Source of the DNA: Cunninghamia lanceolata
Lineage: Eukaryota; Streptophyta; Pinopsida; Cupressales; Cupressaceae
Reading direction: 5' to 3'
Length of the DNA stretch: 64,000 nucleotides
Assembly (NCBI GenBank): GCA_027924645.1
Contig: BSBN01001363.1
Coordinates: 1,538,001 to 1,602,000 of the forward strand
Each line of letters starts with the position of its first letter. Position 1 is the stretch's first letter. A program made the position numbers and the translations under genes. Shown piece by piece: positions 1 to 11,075 of this stretch. The notes under the pieces are model-generated. The model was not told the origin of the DNA. It was given only the letters and a program-made list of their open reading frames with translations, and did not search any database.

Positions 1-2309
1 GAACAAGAAAAATCTCTCATTCTTAAGACCTTGTCTTGATATGGCATGCATCCACAATGATACATTAGTACAATCAAGGGTCTAATAAGATAAATCATCC
101 TAGAATTTATTTTGACAATCTAAATTTAACCAAAAACTAATATCAAACCCTAATGGGTTAATATATCCAACCAAGTTATATCACGGAACATGATATAAGA
201 TATTAACAAAACTTAATAGTCTATGATTCATAGGAATTAAAAGAGAGTTATATCAATTAAACCATATCATTCAATAAAAAAACAATCACATAACTGCATA
301 GATTACACACATTAAAACATAGAGATATGACTCAGAACATGATTCAATTTGGCAATAATTATGTACTATATCAACTCTCTAAATCTTCTTATGGATACAA
401 ACTTAGCATGTAAACATACTACTCATATTGGCCTAATTAGAAGATTCTTTCTACTTCAAGATAAACCAATGGTTAAATGAAGAGATAAGTGCAGTTTAAA
501 ACAAGGAAAATAATGCTTTGTTGAAATCGAGTAAATTTTCATTCTCAATTTGATCCAAGGGTTTAAGATGCCATAATATATTTTCTGCCAAATAGTTAAA
601 GGCAATAAAGAAAGATAGAAGTAATATAATGCAAAAGCATTGATAAGGTATACACACTATCTCAAGGAATGCTATGATTGTAGGATCTTCACAAATGGAT
701 TAGTTAAACTTTAGAAACTTTTGAGAGAATGAAATTGGCAAGTGTAAAGCGTTGAAAGACTTATAAACAATTAGAATTGCCCTATAAGACATGCATACAG
801 AATGTGGAGGCATAGACTAAGCATGGTGTAAGGCCTTGTAAGGTGCAAAAACTAAAGTGAATTTCAAATAAACACATAATGGATTTTATAAAAAGGTGGT
901 TGTATATAATTTCAATCAACATAATAACATTAACCAAATGACTCACCAAATTATCATTCAATAAGCATGAGAATTTTTTCTCAAAATGCCTAAAAGAAAA
1001 GCAAGCTCATAGTTTGCAAAGATAGCAAGATAAGCACCAACCAATCTATTGAATAGGATTTTAAAATCTTCAAGAAAAACCTTTGAGATAGTTGCAAGGC
1101 AAATTGTAAAATGACATGGGAAGAGCATAGGAAGACATGCCTACACTAGGCAGAAGCACATAAAATGCACATGAACTGTTGAAAGTATAAATATAAGACA
1201 CATTGATATAATACAATGACTACATAAATATGTACAGAAATGATTTATTGAAATGCTCAAGAAACTTTCAAGAAAAATCTATTGACATGTTTAAATCAAA
1301 ATACCACAACCATTACCAGGAAGGGCATGAATTGATGGTAGGACATGCACAAAATGGATATAATAAAAATACTTATAGCAATTTAGGTGGATGTAATGCT
1401 AGATTTCATGACCTAGATAGTGTAGGCAAATATCAATTGTAAAGGAAAAAAACACATGATCTATTTGACAGATTGCCTAAAAGAGATGCCATTTACTGAA
1501 ATATACAAATTGCACTAATTAAACAAAATTTCTTTTAAGCAGATGAAATGGGTATGGGTAAAGTCTACCAACATTAATTATTATCAATGGTGCAATATAG
1601 GGACTAACCTGATTAGCTAAGACACCTCACGAAAAGTATTTTTGATCTGCAAACAATATGAATCTTGCTATGTAATAAGTATCCATTTCCTCACTTCCAT
1701 TTTTTTTTTATACTGACAACAGTGCAATATAATAACGTCCATGCTTCATTGGAGCTCCAACTATCCATTACCTACAAAGATAAAAAAAACAACGTAAAAG
1801 AGAAAGCACGTTTAATAAGATCTGATAATCTTTTTCTAGTAGACAAATGCTGAGTCAGTTGTAAATATATGAGATGAAGATGACGAAAACACGTTTGGTC
1901 ACATTTTGGTATTTAAGGGTTTTCATCTCTGCAAATAAACCAAACTGGTGAAAACAAAAGCAGAGATCTTTTTAAGGACAACTCTCCCGGCCACAGAAAA
2001 ATGACCAGTCTAAGTAATTTTAGATGGGTGCATGGTTTCACAAGGTGGAAGAAAACTACCATAATCCTTATATTTATTTTGGTACTCAGTTTTTGTTTGC
2101 TTTTGAATAAGAGATCATACGTCCAAACTCCATTGTTGATGAACATAGTGGAGATTACTTTTTCATTTACAACTAAAAGAATGCCAATACTGGGTGATGA
2201 AGGTTTTGAATATGCTTTTAACTTAGTTGAATTTATAATTATCATAGTGACTAGCTCTTAGCCAAATCCTCTTCCCTATTTCCTCCCCATTTGAGCTTCC
2301 ATCTCTCCT
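1..2309. other. Intergenic AT-rich DNA, no gene recognised
   Basis: No reading frame here has a recognisable domain, and the open stretches are below about 110 codons with no sign of codon constraint. There is no tRNA, rRNA or microsatellite of note. The base composition is AT-rich like the rest of the window. It may be the worn body of an older retroelement whose right end is at 3027, but nothing seen directly shows this. Confidence 0.5.
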
Positions 2310-3027
2310 TTTCAATATTATGGAAAATGTTCTCAATCAAGAGGATACAACACCATATTCAGCCTCTCTATGTTTCCCTTGCAGAGTCCGTACTTCATGC
2401 CATTTTAGATAGTTGCCACTGGTTTTGAGGTGTGAAGATGGTCTACTATGAAGTGTGAAGATGCCTCCCACGAGTGCATTCCCCTCAAATATATTGTAGT
2501 GGGCCAGGGTTACTCCCGCTAGGTGATGTACCCTCCCATTCCTCCATATATATGGGAGGTTCGTCCTTTTTAAAGACGCCTCCTTTTGTGAGGAGTTACC
2601 AACTCCTTTCAAGGGGTCGGTCCTCTTAGAACTTATTTATTTTTAATAATATTATTTATATTACAATAATAATAATAATTATTATTTATTTATTATTTAT
2701 TATTATACATTATTTTGATATTTATATTTATCAATATTTATATCTATTTTAATAATATTTATATTTATAATATCTTATATTATAATAATAATAATACGTT
2801 TATTCAATAATATAATATCTTTAAATATATTTTAAATTAATATTTATTTATGTTTACTTAATATAAAATATATATCACTTGAATATATATATATATATAT
2901 ATAATGATTTATTTATATTTATATATGAGGCTAATTTATGAACGTATTCAATTTTTCATATATATAATCAATCCAATTGTAAATATGGGGACATCACATT
3001 CCCCAATGAAAACAGAGGGGCACTATA
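2310..3027 (-). mobile_element. LTR-like terminus, partial, probably minus-strand
   Basis: Read on the minus strand, the segment begins TATAGTGCCCCTC at 3027. That is one base off the TGTAGTGCCCCTC start of the solo LTR ending at 51836 and close to the TGTAGCGCCCCTC start of the large element at 4878-21836. The next base on the right is already GAATG repeat DNA, so the boundary is sharp. A second possible LTR start, TGTGATGTCCCC, lies at 2998 on the minus strand, preceded by the purine run ATTGGGGAA. The left end is not identified and may lie outside the window. The call rests on terminal motifs only. Confidence 0.35.
2640..2960. repeat. AT-rich low-complexity tract with (TA)n
   Basis: Almost pure A/T sequence made of TTATTA, TATTTA and AATAAT motifs, with an uninterrupted (TA)10 run at 2883-2902. 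No coding potential. Confidence 0.85.
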
Positions 3028-3037
3028 GAATGAATGA

Positions 3038-3235
3038 ATGAAGAATTTTAATAACGTCCATGAGGCTGCAGCAGTCTATGGGACCCATCAGCCGCGCACA
3101 TCCCCTTCAAATGAAACAACAGCCACAAAACTTCCTCTAAGTTGCCTAAACTTCCTTCTTTAGATCTTCCCTTCTGCTGTGAATTTTGATCACAAGGTTC
3201 GTCGTACTACCCAGCCTTGTCGCTTCAAAGAATGG
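3038..3235 (+). repeat. Conserved island, copy 1
   Basis: About 198 bp of balanced-composition sequence sharply bounded by the AT-rich minisatellite. It recurs at 33229, 39050 and 52114 with only scattered substitutions. Translated from the ATG it starts MKNFNNVHE and continues for about 42 codons to an in-frame TAG, whereas copies 2 and 3 stay open for 66 codons. It is not recognised as any protein family and may be non-coding. Confidence 0.8.
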
Positions 3236-4167
3236 TAGAATGGTAGAATATTAGAATTGTAGAATAATAGAATTATAGAATGAAAGAATGATAGGATAAT
3301 AGGTTCATAGAATAATAGAATGATAGAGTTATAGATTAATAGAATGAAAAATGATAGAATAATAGAATTGTAGAATGATAGAATGAAACATTAGTAGAAC
3401 AATAGCCTTATAGTATAATAGAATGATAGAATTATATAATGGTAGAATGAAAGAATCATAGAATAATGGAATTGTTGAATAATATAATGATAGAATAATC
3501 TACACTTAATGAATTACAAAATGATGGAACTATACAATAATAGAATTATATAATTAAAGAATGATAGAATAATAGATTTATAGATTTATAGAATAATAGA
3601 ATGATATAATTATTAACTGATAGAATAATAGAATTCTTGAATGATAGAATCAAAGAATGATAGAACAATAGATTTATAAAATAATAGAATGATAGAATAA
3701 TAGAACTGTAGAATTGTAGAATAATAGATTTATAGAATGATAGACCGAAATAATGATAGAATAAAATATTAATAGAATAATAGAATGATACAATCAAACA
3801 ATGATAGAATAATAAAATTGAGGAATAATAAGATGATAGAATGAAATATTGATAGAAGAATAGATTTATGTAACAATAGAACAATAAAATTATAGAACGA
3901 TAGAATAATTGAATAATTGAATTGTAGAATGATATGATAATAGAATGATAGAATGATAGAATGATAGAATGATAGAATAATAGATAAATAGAGAATAATA
4001 AATTTATATAATAATAGAATTATAGAATGACAGAATAAAAGAATGATAGAATAATAGAATAATAGAATTGTAGGATAAGAGAGTTATAAAATGATAGAAT
4101 AATAAATTTAGAGAATAATAGAATGATAGAATTATGGAATGATAGAATGAAAGAATGATAGAATAAT
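3236..4167 (+). repeat. ATAGAAT minisatellite array M1
   Basis: Degenerate tandem repeat of roughly 9-10 bp units such as ATAGAATGAT and AGAATAATAG. The plus strand is full of TAG and TAA, and the minus strand lacks stops. It abuts the short LTR that starts at 4168. Confidence 0.92.
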
Positions 4168-4491
4168 TGTTGAACTGCCAAAAGTCATGATTTCAACCTG
4201 TGGTGATTTAATTCTACAACTACCATGATTAAAAATTGTTCCACTCCCTCAACTAGAAGTATAAAAAGGAGGTTGGTGCTTTTTATTTGGGGGTTGGGTT
4301 AGTTGGTTATTGTTGTAGAAGAGAGTATTGTCTCTAAGGATTATAGATTGATTTGAATTATGTAATTTATATTCCTAATGGTGTTATATCGAATGTGAAT
4401 CTATGATATCAATAAATTTACATCAATTTGTGTTGTTGTGTGAAAGTTGTTATTTTGGTTGCTAGATTCTGGTAGTTTGATAACACCCCCA
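4168..4491 (+). mobile_element. Short LTR, copy 1
   Basis: 324 bp beginning TGTTGAACTG and ending AACACCCCCA, i.e. TG...CA ends. It contains a TATA box TATAAAAAGG at 4260-4269. Followed 17 bp later by a primer-site-like motif. Nearly identical copies are at 34310, 42228 and 53298, always between minisatellite and gag. Confidence 0.75.
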
Positions 4492-4508
4492 GATCTAGAC
4501 TGCATTAA

Positions 4509-4522
4509 GTGATATCAAAGCC
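4509..4522 (+). promoter_or_regulatory. Degenerate primer binding site (tRNA-iMet type)
   Basis: GTGATATCAAAGCC resembles the plant retrotransposon primer site TGGTATCAGAGCC with two or three changes. It lies just downstream of the LTR end, as expected for priming of minus-strand synthesis. The same motif follows the LTRs at 34630, 42551 and 53621. Confidence 0.6.
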
Positions 4523-4577
4523 AAATTTGGGTTGTGTCAAAATGAAGGAATCCTAAAGAATTTTCTTGTGGGTTCAA

Positions 4578-4877
4578 ATGAGAAATAGAAGACCTACAAC
4601 TGCAGAGAATTCATGAGACATGGCACATAGAGGATGAGGACAAAGAGGAGCACTAAGAGTTAGTGATGTAGAAGCCGTAGAGACACTAGGAGGGATTACA
4701 GTAAGATTAGATGATATGGAAGCAACACAAAGAAGATGAGTATATGTGGACGACATTAGTGAGGATGAGAATAAAGAACCAGAAATTGAGATAGAAGATG
4801 CCAATAGAAATGAACTAGAAAGAAGATTTTTACAAGCAATATCAAGAATCAATAGCAAACCCATATTGGATGCACCA
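4578..4877 (+). pseudogene. gag copy 1, N-terminal part (split by insertion)
   Basis: N-terminal part of a Ty3/gypsy-type capsid (Gag) protein. The frame from ATG 4578 has an in-frame TGA before a second methionine at 4620, then more stops (TGA in the Gly/Arg-rich start and near 4735). An acidic stretch follows (ISEDEN...EIEIEDA), then ...NSKPILDAP. At 4877 it is interrupted by the 17 kb minus-strand element and resumes at 21837 after the repeated CACCA. Other copies carry the same TGA before the second methionine. Confidence 0.8.
4873..4877. repeat. Target site duplication CACCA (left)
   Basis: CACCA immediately left of the element end TGTAATG matches CACCA at 21837-21841 immediately right of the other end GCTACA. 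The undisrupted gag copies have a single CACCA at this point. Confidence 0.92.
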
Positions 4878-5418
4878 TGTAATGCCCTGCCATGAACACC
4901 TTATAGAACAACATTCTATGCTATGCAAAGCAGGATAATTTTTTTTATATATATGAATAAGATAACAAAGGAATGTTAACACATCTATACACATCATTTG
5001 AACTAATGACTTGTCCTCTAAGATTTCATGGTTGCATTACTTGCCAAATCAATTAACATAATTCAACATACATTATTAACTAACATTAGTAGATCATTCT
5101 AAATCTATAGCATTAAATGAATAAACATATACATCTCCATATCATAACATCAGATGAATAATCGACATGATCAGGATTACATGTGAATATACAAATTCCT
5201 ATACACATGAGTAAATCATTACATTGATTACATTATCACCTTTCTGAATACATCTGATTACATACATTATGAATCGACTGTCACACAAGGCTAGCCCATG
5301 AGTATGCACAATCATCTTCCTCAAACTGGTACAAGATTTGATATCTAATGCACAAGATACATCCTCCTCGTCCATGAACATCAGCAAGGGAAAAACCAAT
5401 GGAAATAAAAGCTCTTCC
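4878..5418. repeat. Direct duplication of the LTR end (about 540 bp)
   Basis: 4878-5418 and 5419-5957 are near-identical. Both start TGTAATGCCCTG and run to GCTCTTCC. The first copy ends exactly at CTTCC, where LTR B begins, so the same breakpoint recurs. Confidence 0.85.
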
Positions 5419-7180
5419 TGTAATGCCCTGCCATGAACACCTTAGAGAACAACATATCTATGCTATGCAAAGCAGGATAATTTTTTTTTATATGAATAAG
5501 ATAACAAAGTAATGTTAACACATCTATACACATCATTTGAACTAATGACTTGTCCTCTAAGATTTCAAGGTTGCATTACTTGCCAAATCAATTAACATAA
5601 TTCAACATACATTATTAACTAACATTAGTAGATCATTCTAAATCTATAGCATTAAATGAATAAACATGTACATCTCCATATCATAACATCAGATGAATAA
5701 TCGACATGATCAGGATTACATGTGAATATACAAATTCCTATACACATGAGTAATTCATTACATTGATTACATTATCACCTTTCTGAATACATCTGATTAC
5801 ATACATTATGAATCAACTGTCACACAAGGCTAGCCCATGAGTATGCATAATCATCTTCCTCAAACTAGTACAAGATCTAATATCTAATGCACAAGATACA
5901 TCCTCCTCGCCCACAAACATCAGCAAGGGAAAAACCAATGGAAATAAAAGCTCTTCCACCCGACCATGTGGAACCCTAAGGTCCACCCCCCGAGCTAGGA
6001 GATAACACAAGATCCCACACTCACAGATAGTAAGGAGAATAATAGACTAACACAAGCAGTAGGGTTATACATGATACCAATTATCAAACTGTCCACAATA
6101 AACATCACTGACATACTTAACTGCACTTCCAGAGGCACTTACGCAATTGAGGGAGGGAATACAACTAGGGAGTGCTAGACTGCAATAGGGAGGAGTGTCA
6201 TCACATGGATTGATATGGGTTGTCCTGGTGGACTTCACTAGGCCCCAACTCCCATCTTTGGGTTGTCTTGGAAGCCTCTCCCGATCCCCGGTCCCCATAC
6301 AAACTCATGCAGAATCAATGTACCTTTCACAGGGGCAAGGTAGTTGATCTTAGCATTCCAGGCCTTCTCATCTCATCTCAAGCCTAAATGAGCATTTGAG
6401 CCACGAGTGAGGCATACATTATCTTGATTAATGTGAATTCTACCCATTCCCCTATTTCATTATTAATGTTATCACTGGATTAAGAAACCCTTCAATGGGT
6501 TGTCCTAGACACCACTATGGGTTCCGGCCCCCATTGAGAGCCACTCCCCCTACTTTGCAACTAGTAAACCCTACACTGGGCAAGGCATTGACCATCTTGC
6601 ACAACCATCATAACCACATAATCCATACACCAAACAAGGCATTAATCATCTTTGAATGTTCATCACAATTAAATGAGTTCATGTCAGAATAGGAGACAAC
6701 ATTTTAGGGTTACATATCACAAGGACCATACACACAACTACACCCTTCTTAGCCTCTACAATCCAACTTCCCAATGACACAGAACTTATATCCCACTATA
6801 ACAAAAGCATGAACATTTAATCCAATAGTCTAGATACATTGGTTACTACAGAGAATTTATCATAACAAAGTTATCAATATAAGATTGTAACTTGGTTATT
6901 ATCCAATCTCAATTTTAGAATAGACCAATTTCATAATTCTATGCACAGTGTAAGAAGATAGTAAACATAAAAGACAATTACCTATATGTAATTATTTCAC
7001 AATAATCTATTCTTACTTAACACAAAGAGCCAACTTTTATTATAAAAAAAAATTAAGAAAATCCTATATTCTAAACATGAGATCCTTCTATGATAACTCT
7101 TTCTCTCTTTATTCAAAGATTGCATATAAAAAGATAATTATCCTACTTTGCATAGCATAGATATGTTGTTCTCTAAGGTG

Positions 7181-7233
7181 TTCATGGCGGGGCATTACAT
7201 CTGGTGATACCAGATGTAATGCCCCGCCATGAA
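7181..7233. repeat. Perfect inverted repeat (25 bp arms, 3 bp loop)
   Basis: Arms 7181-7205 and 7209-7233 are exact reverse complements around GAT. Each arm is the LTR terminus (TGTAATGCCCCGCC) plus ACCAGA from the adjoining primer-site region. The left arm continues as an inverted copy of the first 60-70 bp of the LTR, back to about 7135. It marks an inversion or template-switch junction inside LTR A. Confidence 0.88.
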
Positions 7234-7376
7234 TACCTTATCCAATAAATCTCTGCATAATAACAATATGCATCATGTTCCCAAAAGTATTAACAGAAGC
7301 TCTTGTTCCATCCTCATCATCAGGTTCCTTAGCCAAACTACCTGCACATCCAAGGTGAGAATGGAGGGGCGCTACA

Positions 7377-7391
7377 TCCTTCCCCCCTAAA
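7377..7391 (-). promoter_or_regulatory. Polypurine tract of internal A
   Basis: On the minus strand TTTTAGGGGGGAAGGA directly precedes the LTR start TGTAGCGCC. This is the expected priming site for plus-strand DNA synthesis and fixes the element orientation as minus. Confidence 0.8.
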
Positions 7392-10300
7392 ACTTGACTT
7401 ACTCCTGGAAGTCACAAACTAGGGTGGAAACATAACACATTAGTACCAACATCAGAACTGATTCATTATATCAAAATAATATACACTAGTTTGCTTATGA
7501 AAATAATTTATCTCAAAAGAACATATACTTATATGGTCCATTTCAGACCTATCTTTTTAGCCTTTAATGTTACAATAATAACACAATCAAGACTTGCATT
7601 TCAAAAAATGATTCCATAGTACATAAACCACTCAAAATCCTTCAGTTTCTTTCGGAACAAAGAAAACATTGCACCCACTTAATCCTAACTAGCAGAATTT
7701 CTCATATCAGAAACATATAAGGTATTTAATTTCAAATGCATTACCACATCATTTTCTTTACCCTTAAATTACAATTCTCTTCCCAATACACTATTAAGAA
7801 ATCAATACATCAAAATGCTACATTTCCATAAATCACAACATAATTAGACCCACAAAGCACACTAAATATCCATCATTTATAAACAAGACATTCCTCTTTA
7901 TTCATTTTACAACAATAAATATCATGACATATTCAACCAAGATCATGATTTTACACCTTTTAGAAGCATGTAAACACAATTCATCATTTTATAAGTACTA
8001 TATTCACAATTTCACATACATTCTTCACATACACACAATTCACATCACCAGGAATCACATCACAAGGCTACAAGGGGTCCATATGGACACCGGGAAGCAA
8101 CATACTAATCCATGATACATAATCCATGAGCCAAGAGCCAAAATCCATCTCACATAATCTATACCTCACACGTAGTGGCTTGATGGTGTTAGGCCACACA
8201 CACATGGTGAGACCATCCAAACAAGACCACAATGACCTATCTCTTGTTGTATAAGGTAGTTAGCCTCCAAGAGATAGTCATCACACATAGGTGGGTAGTG
8301 GGTCCTAGCTGGGTAACATCCTCAAGGTTTCCTACGTCTGCTTCCTCGTATACACTCACCAAGTCCACCTCATATGTCCTTGGAGAGGAATCACAATACG
8401 ACACATGGCCGACATCAAAAATAATAAGGAAAAAAAACTAGTTTAGCCACCAATGTCATAAGAAAGATCAAATAAAAATTCAATTTCAACAATAAAGTAG
8501 AAAAATGTGCAAAATTTTAATATTAAGTCAAATGTAACCATGAGGGTTACAAGCAAATAGGATCACAAGGTGTGGCTAAACCATCACAATCAAAAAGAAA
8601 CAAAGTGCCGGCCTTCACAATCAATAGGAAATCATCAATAACCATAAAGAAAATATTCAATCTTCGAAAGTACACTATACAACACTATGTGACTAGATAC
8701 TAGCCACCAAATGAGGAAGGAGGGAACAACGTCAGGCTATAGCAGTAGCCCTCATGTGGTGCGAAGTGAGCATGCTATCCACATGGCTGAAGGTGTACTC
8801 CTCAGCTACACCCTACATCGCGTCATCACGTGGCATGGACTAACCAAGTGGCCCACACACTCCTTGGTTGCCCGCATGGAACGTGCACCTTGGCCACATC
8901 CCGCATTGTGTCTCAGCATAGCATGGTCATACGCCAGCCGGAGAAGGCACGTACTAGCCGTATGTCGCATGGTAGTGTGTTTGTGGCTCCGCGGAAGTAG
9001 GCACGCACAAAACACACCCCGCATAGCGATACCTAATTGAGAAGGCACACATAGGTACTCGTCATAGCCAGAGGTATACATGGCTAGGACCTACTCATAT
9101 GCTAACCGACCCAACACTGTCGAAAGCAAACATGAGTATCCCTCTACAAGTGTACGAGGCCCCATTACGCTCATCACACAAGTAGGCTATAACACAATCT
9201 CATAGTGCACCTTCACGTGTCTATGTACGTGGCATCGTGTCCTTGAGCCTAGCTTGCTACCAACAGCAACACGGCATCATCACCAGCACTGTGTCGAAAC
9301 ATTAGTGGGGGTGTGGCATCGTACCTATCATGTCAGAACATGTGGAAATACAGAATCATCTCAGCATGGGTAACAAATCTCCCTCCACATGCTAGACCTC
9401 AAAATATACATGGGGCACATGGTCTCACTTGGGTTACCCACACAGGTCCTTGACCCTGGCCCCCAAGTGATGACTCATGTCATCACATAGTTTGAGTTGG
9501 GTTGTCCATACAGGTCCTAGACCCTAGCCCCCAACTAATAACTCATGTGGCATATCATACCTTTCGTGAAGACAAGGTAAATGTTCATCCAAGAAATACC
9601 ATCCAAATGCTTAGAAACTGTGGGGTTTACGCTAACACATATGAATCAAGTACCCTGATCCATCATAAGGGGAAGTAGTGAGTACGTTTCCTTAGGATCG
9701 GTTGAGTGAGGGACCACTCTGTGCTGTCATAAGCATATGCTGTTCACTCCGCCCAAGGAACTTTGTGGCTGCTACTACCCCTTCACAAACTGAGGGACTA
9801 GAGAACCAAAAGAAGAGAATCTATGAATCTAACTTTTGGCTACTATTATATATATATTTTTTCAACCAAACAAGGGTTGGCCCTCAATTAGGTAACAAAC
9901 ATACAAACACAAACATACAAACACACGTTGTGGTATGGTTAAACCCACACCAAAATACACTCATTCCCAATGGATGGGTACCCAGTATCACCATCTTATG
10001 GGCACACAAAGCATGTACGGGGTATTCACAACACTCAACCAATGCACAATTACTGGTTCCTCACATTTACAAGGTGAAGATTTGCATTTACATACACAAT
10101 TTTCATTACTACCAAGGATCACATACCAAAAGTACATTTATTTCCATAACCACTGTGATTCCCTTTATAAGATCGTATCATTTCATATAATCCATAACCC
10201 CTTTTTTTAGATCATCTTTTCCATATACCACCTAATGCTAAAAGTCACTGTCATGATCATCACGATTACTTAACAATTCCACTTAACAAATTATACACGA

Positions 10301-10873
10301 GTTCCATATTCACAAAATAACAATAATGATCCTCTACTTAACTCTTACCACTTCATGTAGGTCTTTCCTAAACACAACAACTCTTACTTCATCACAAGCT
10401 ATTTGAATTCTCACAGAACCAAAGGATTCACATATTTTCAACATGCAAGACATCCAATGCATAAATCTTTTCTATTTATACAATAGTAAGAAAAGAGAAG
10501 GATATTACCTCATGGGTTTTCAGCTACACCTAGCAAACAAGATTTTCAAACACCAAATATAGTCATCGTAATTTTCCAGAGAAGATACCTAGTTCTATGC
10601 ACTAGCATCTTATTTATTCCACAAAAATAGCCCTTGCCAATAAAACATATCACGTTATGTAATACAAAACTTAATCACATACATTTACTTCCAAATACAT
10701 AGATTAAATACCTAGCTACAAATAATAACATCTTATCCTAATGCACCTTTAGTCAAACAAAAGAAATTTACATGCCAACTTAGCTAATTAATCTGAACCT
10801 ACACATGCATAAGAGAAGTTACTAGAACTAGACATGGGCAACAACATTAACTAGAGATCCCAGTGCTGCAACT

Positions 10874-10887
10874 TGGCTCTAATACCA
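10874..10887 (-). promoter_or_regulatory. Primer binding site of internal A (one change)
   Basis: Plus strand TGGCTCTAATACCA is the complement of the tRNA-iMet primer site TGGTATCAGAGCCA with one change. It should be followed by the LTR terminus TGTAATG but is followed by an unrelated block. Confidence 0.75.
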
Positions 10888-11075
10888 TGTTCAGACATGC
10901 ACCAGCTAGGACTCGAACCTAGGACATTCCATTTGCTGCTGGAGTGCTCTACCACTAAGCTATTGGCCCCTCTTGGGCCAGTCCATCGTCGGTCCGGGTG
11001 TGGCTTACACCAACACCCCCACTTAAGCCACACCTCTCGTGTGCTTGGGGTTCCTAGCCTGGCCTGGCTCTGATA
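10888..11075 (-). other. 188 bp foreign block with tRNA-like segment between two primer-site motifs
   Basis: Replaces the last 535 bp of LTR B. It is flanked by TGGCTCTAATACCA on one side and CCTGGCTCTGATAC on the other; the latter matches the 3' end of plant initiator tRNA-Met better than the element's own primer site. On the minus strand it holds an A-box-like TAGCTTAGTGG (10952-10962) and a perfect B-box GGTTCGAGTCC (10909-10919), with a 5 bp T-stem CTAGG/CCTAG. Possible origins are a SINE head, a tRNA pseudogene, or the leader of another retrotransposon. Confidence 0.6.
10898..10968 (-). other. tRNA-like sequence (degenerate, not a functional tRNA)
   Basis: The T-arm is perfect (5 bp stem, 7 nt loop TTCGAGT) and a D-arm GCTTAGTGGTAGAGC is present. 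The anticodon stem (TCCA/TGGA) encloses 8 nt and the acceptor stem pairs poorly, so no amino acid can be assigned. Pol III promoter boxes are intact by eye. Confidence 0.45.

Larger units (their letters stand above)
4878..7376 (-). mobile_element. LTR A, rearranged 3' LTR of the LARD-like element
   Basis: Matches LTR C, with three differences. The first 541 bp on the plus strand (4878-5418) are duplicated head to tail, restarting with TGTAATG at 5419. The middle (equivalent to about 19410-21695) is missing. At that junction sits an inverted copy of the LTR start plus a 25 bp-arm hairpin. The end, GGGGCGCTACA at 7376, is normal and adjoins a polypurine tract. It shows more differences from LTR C than LTR B does. 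Confidence 0.8.
7377..10887 (-). mobile_element. Internal domain A, non-coding
   Basis: About 3.5 kb between the polypurine tract and a primer site. Collinear with internal B (14381-17915). Neither strand has a frame with gag, protease, integrase or RT motifs. A more GC-rich part at about 8700-9550 also shows no domain. It ends at a variant primer site, TGGCTCTAATACCA on the plus strand (10874-10887). Confidence 0.78.

Noticed and set aside
1230..1442. Short frame near the left edge
   Set aside because: 70 codons, no domain, no codon signal; not supported as a gene.
9702..10190. 162-codon plus-strand frame in internal A
   Set aside because: The homologous position in internal B (16705 onward) stops after 71 codons with a changed frame; it is antisense to the element and has no domain.
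10898..10968. A functional tRNA gene
   Set aside because: Anticodon loop has 8 nt and the acceptor stem pairs poorly; only the pol III boxes and T-arm are good.
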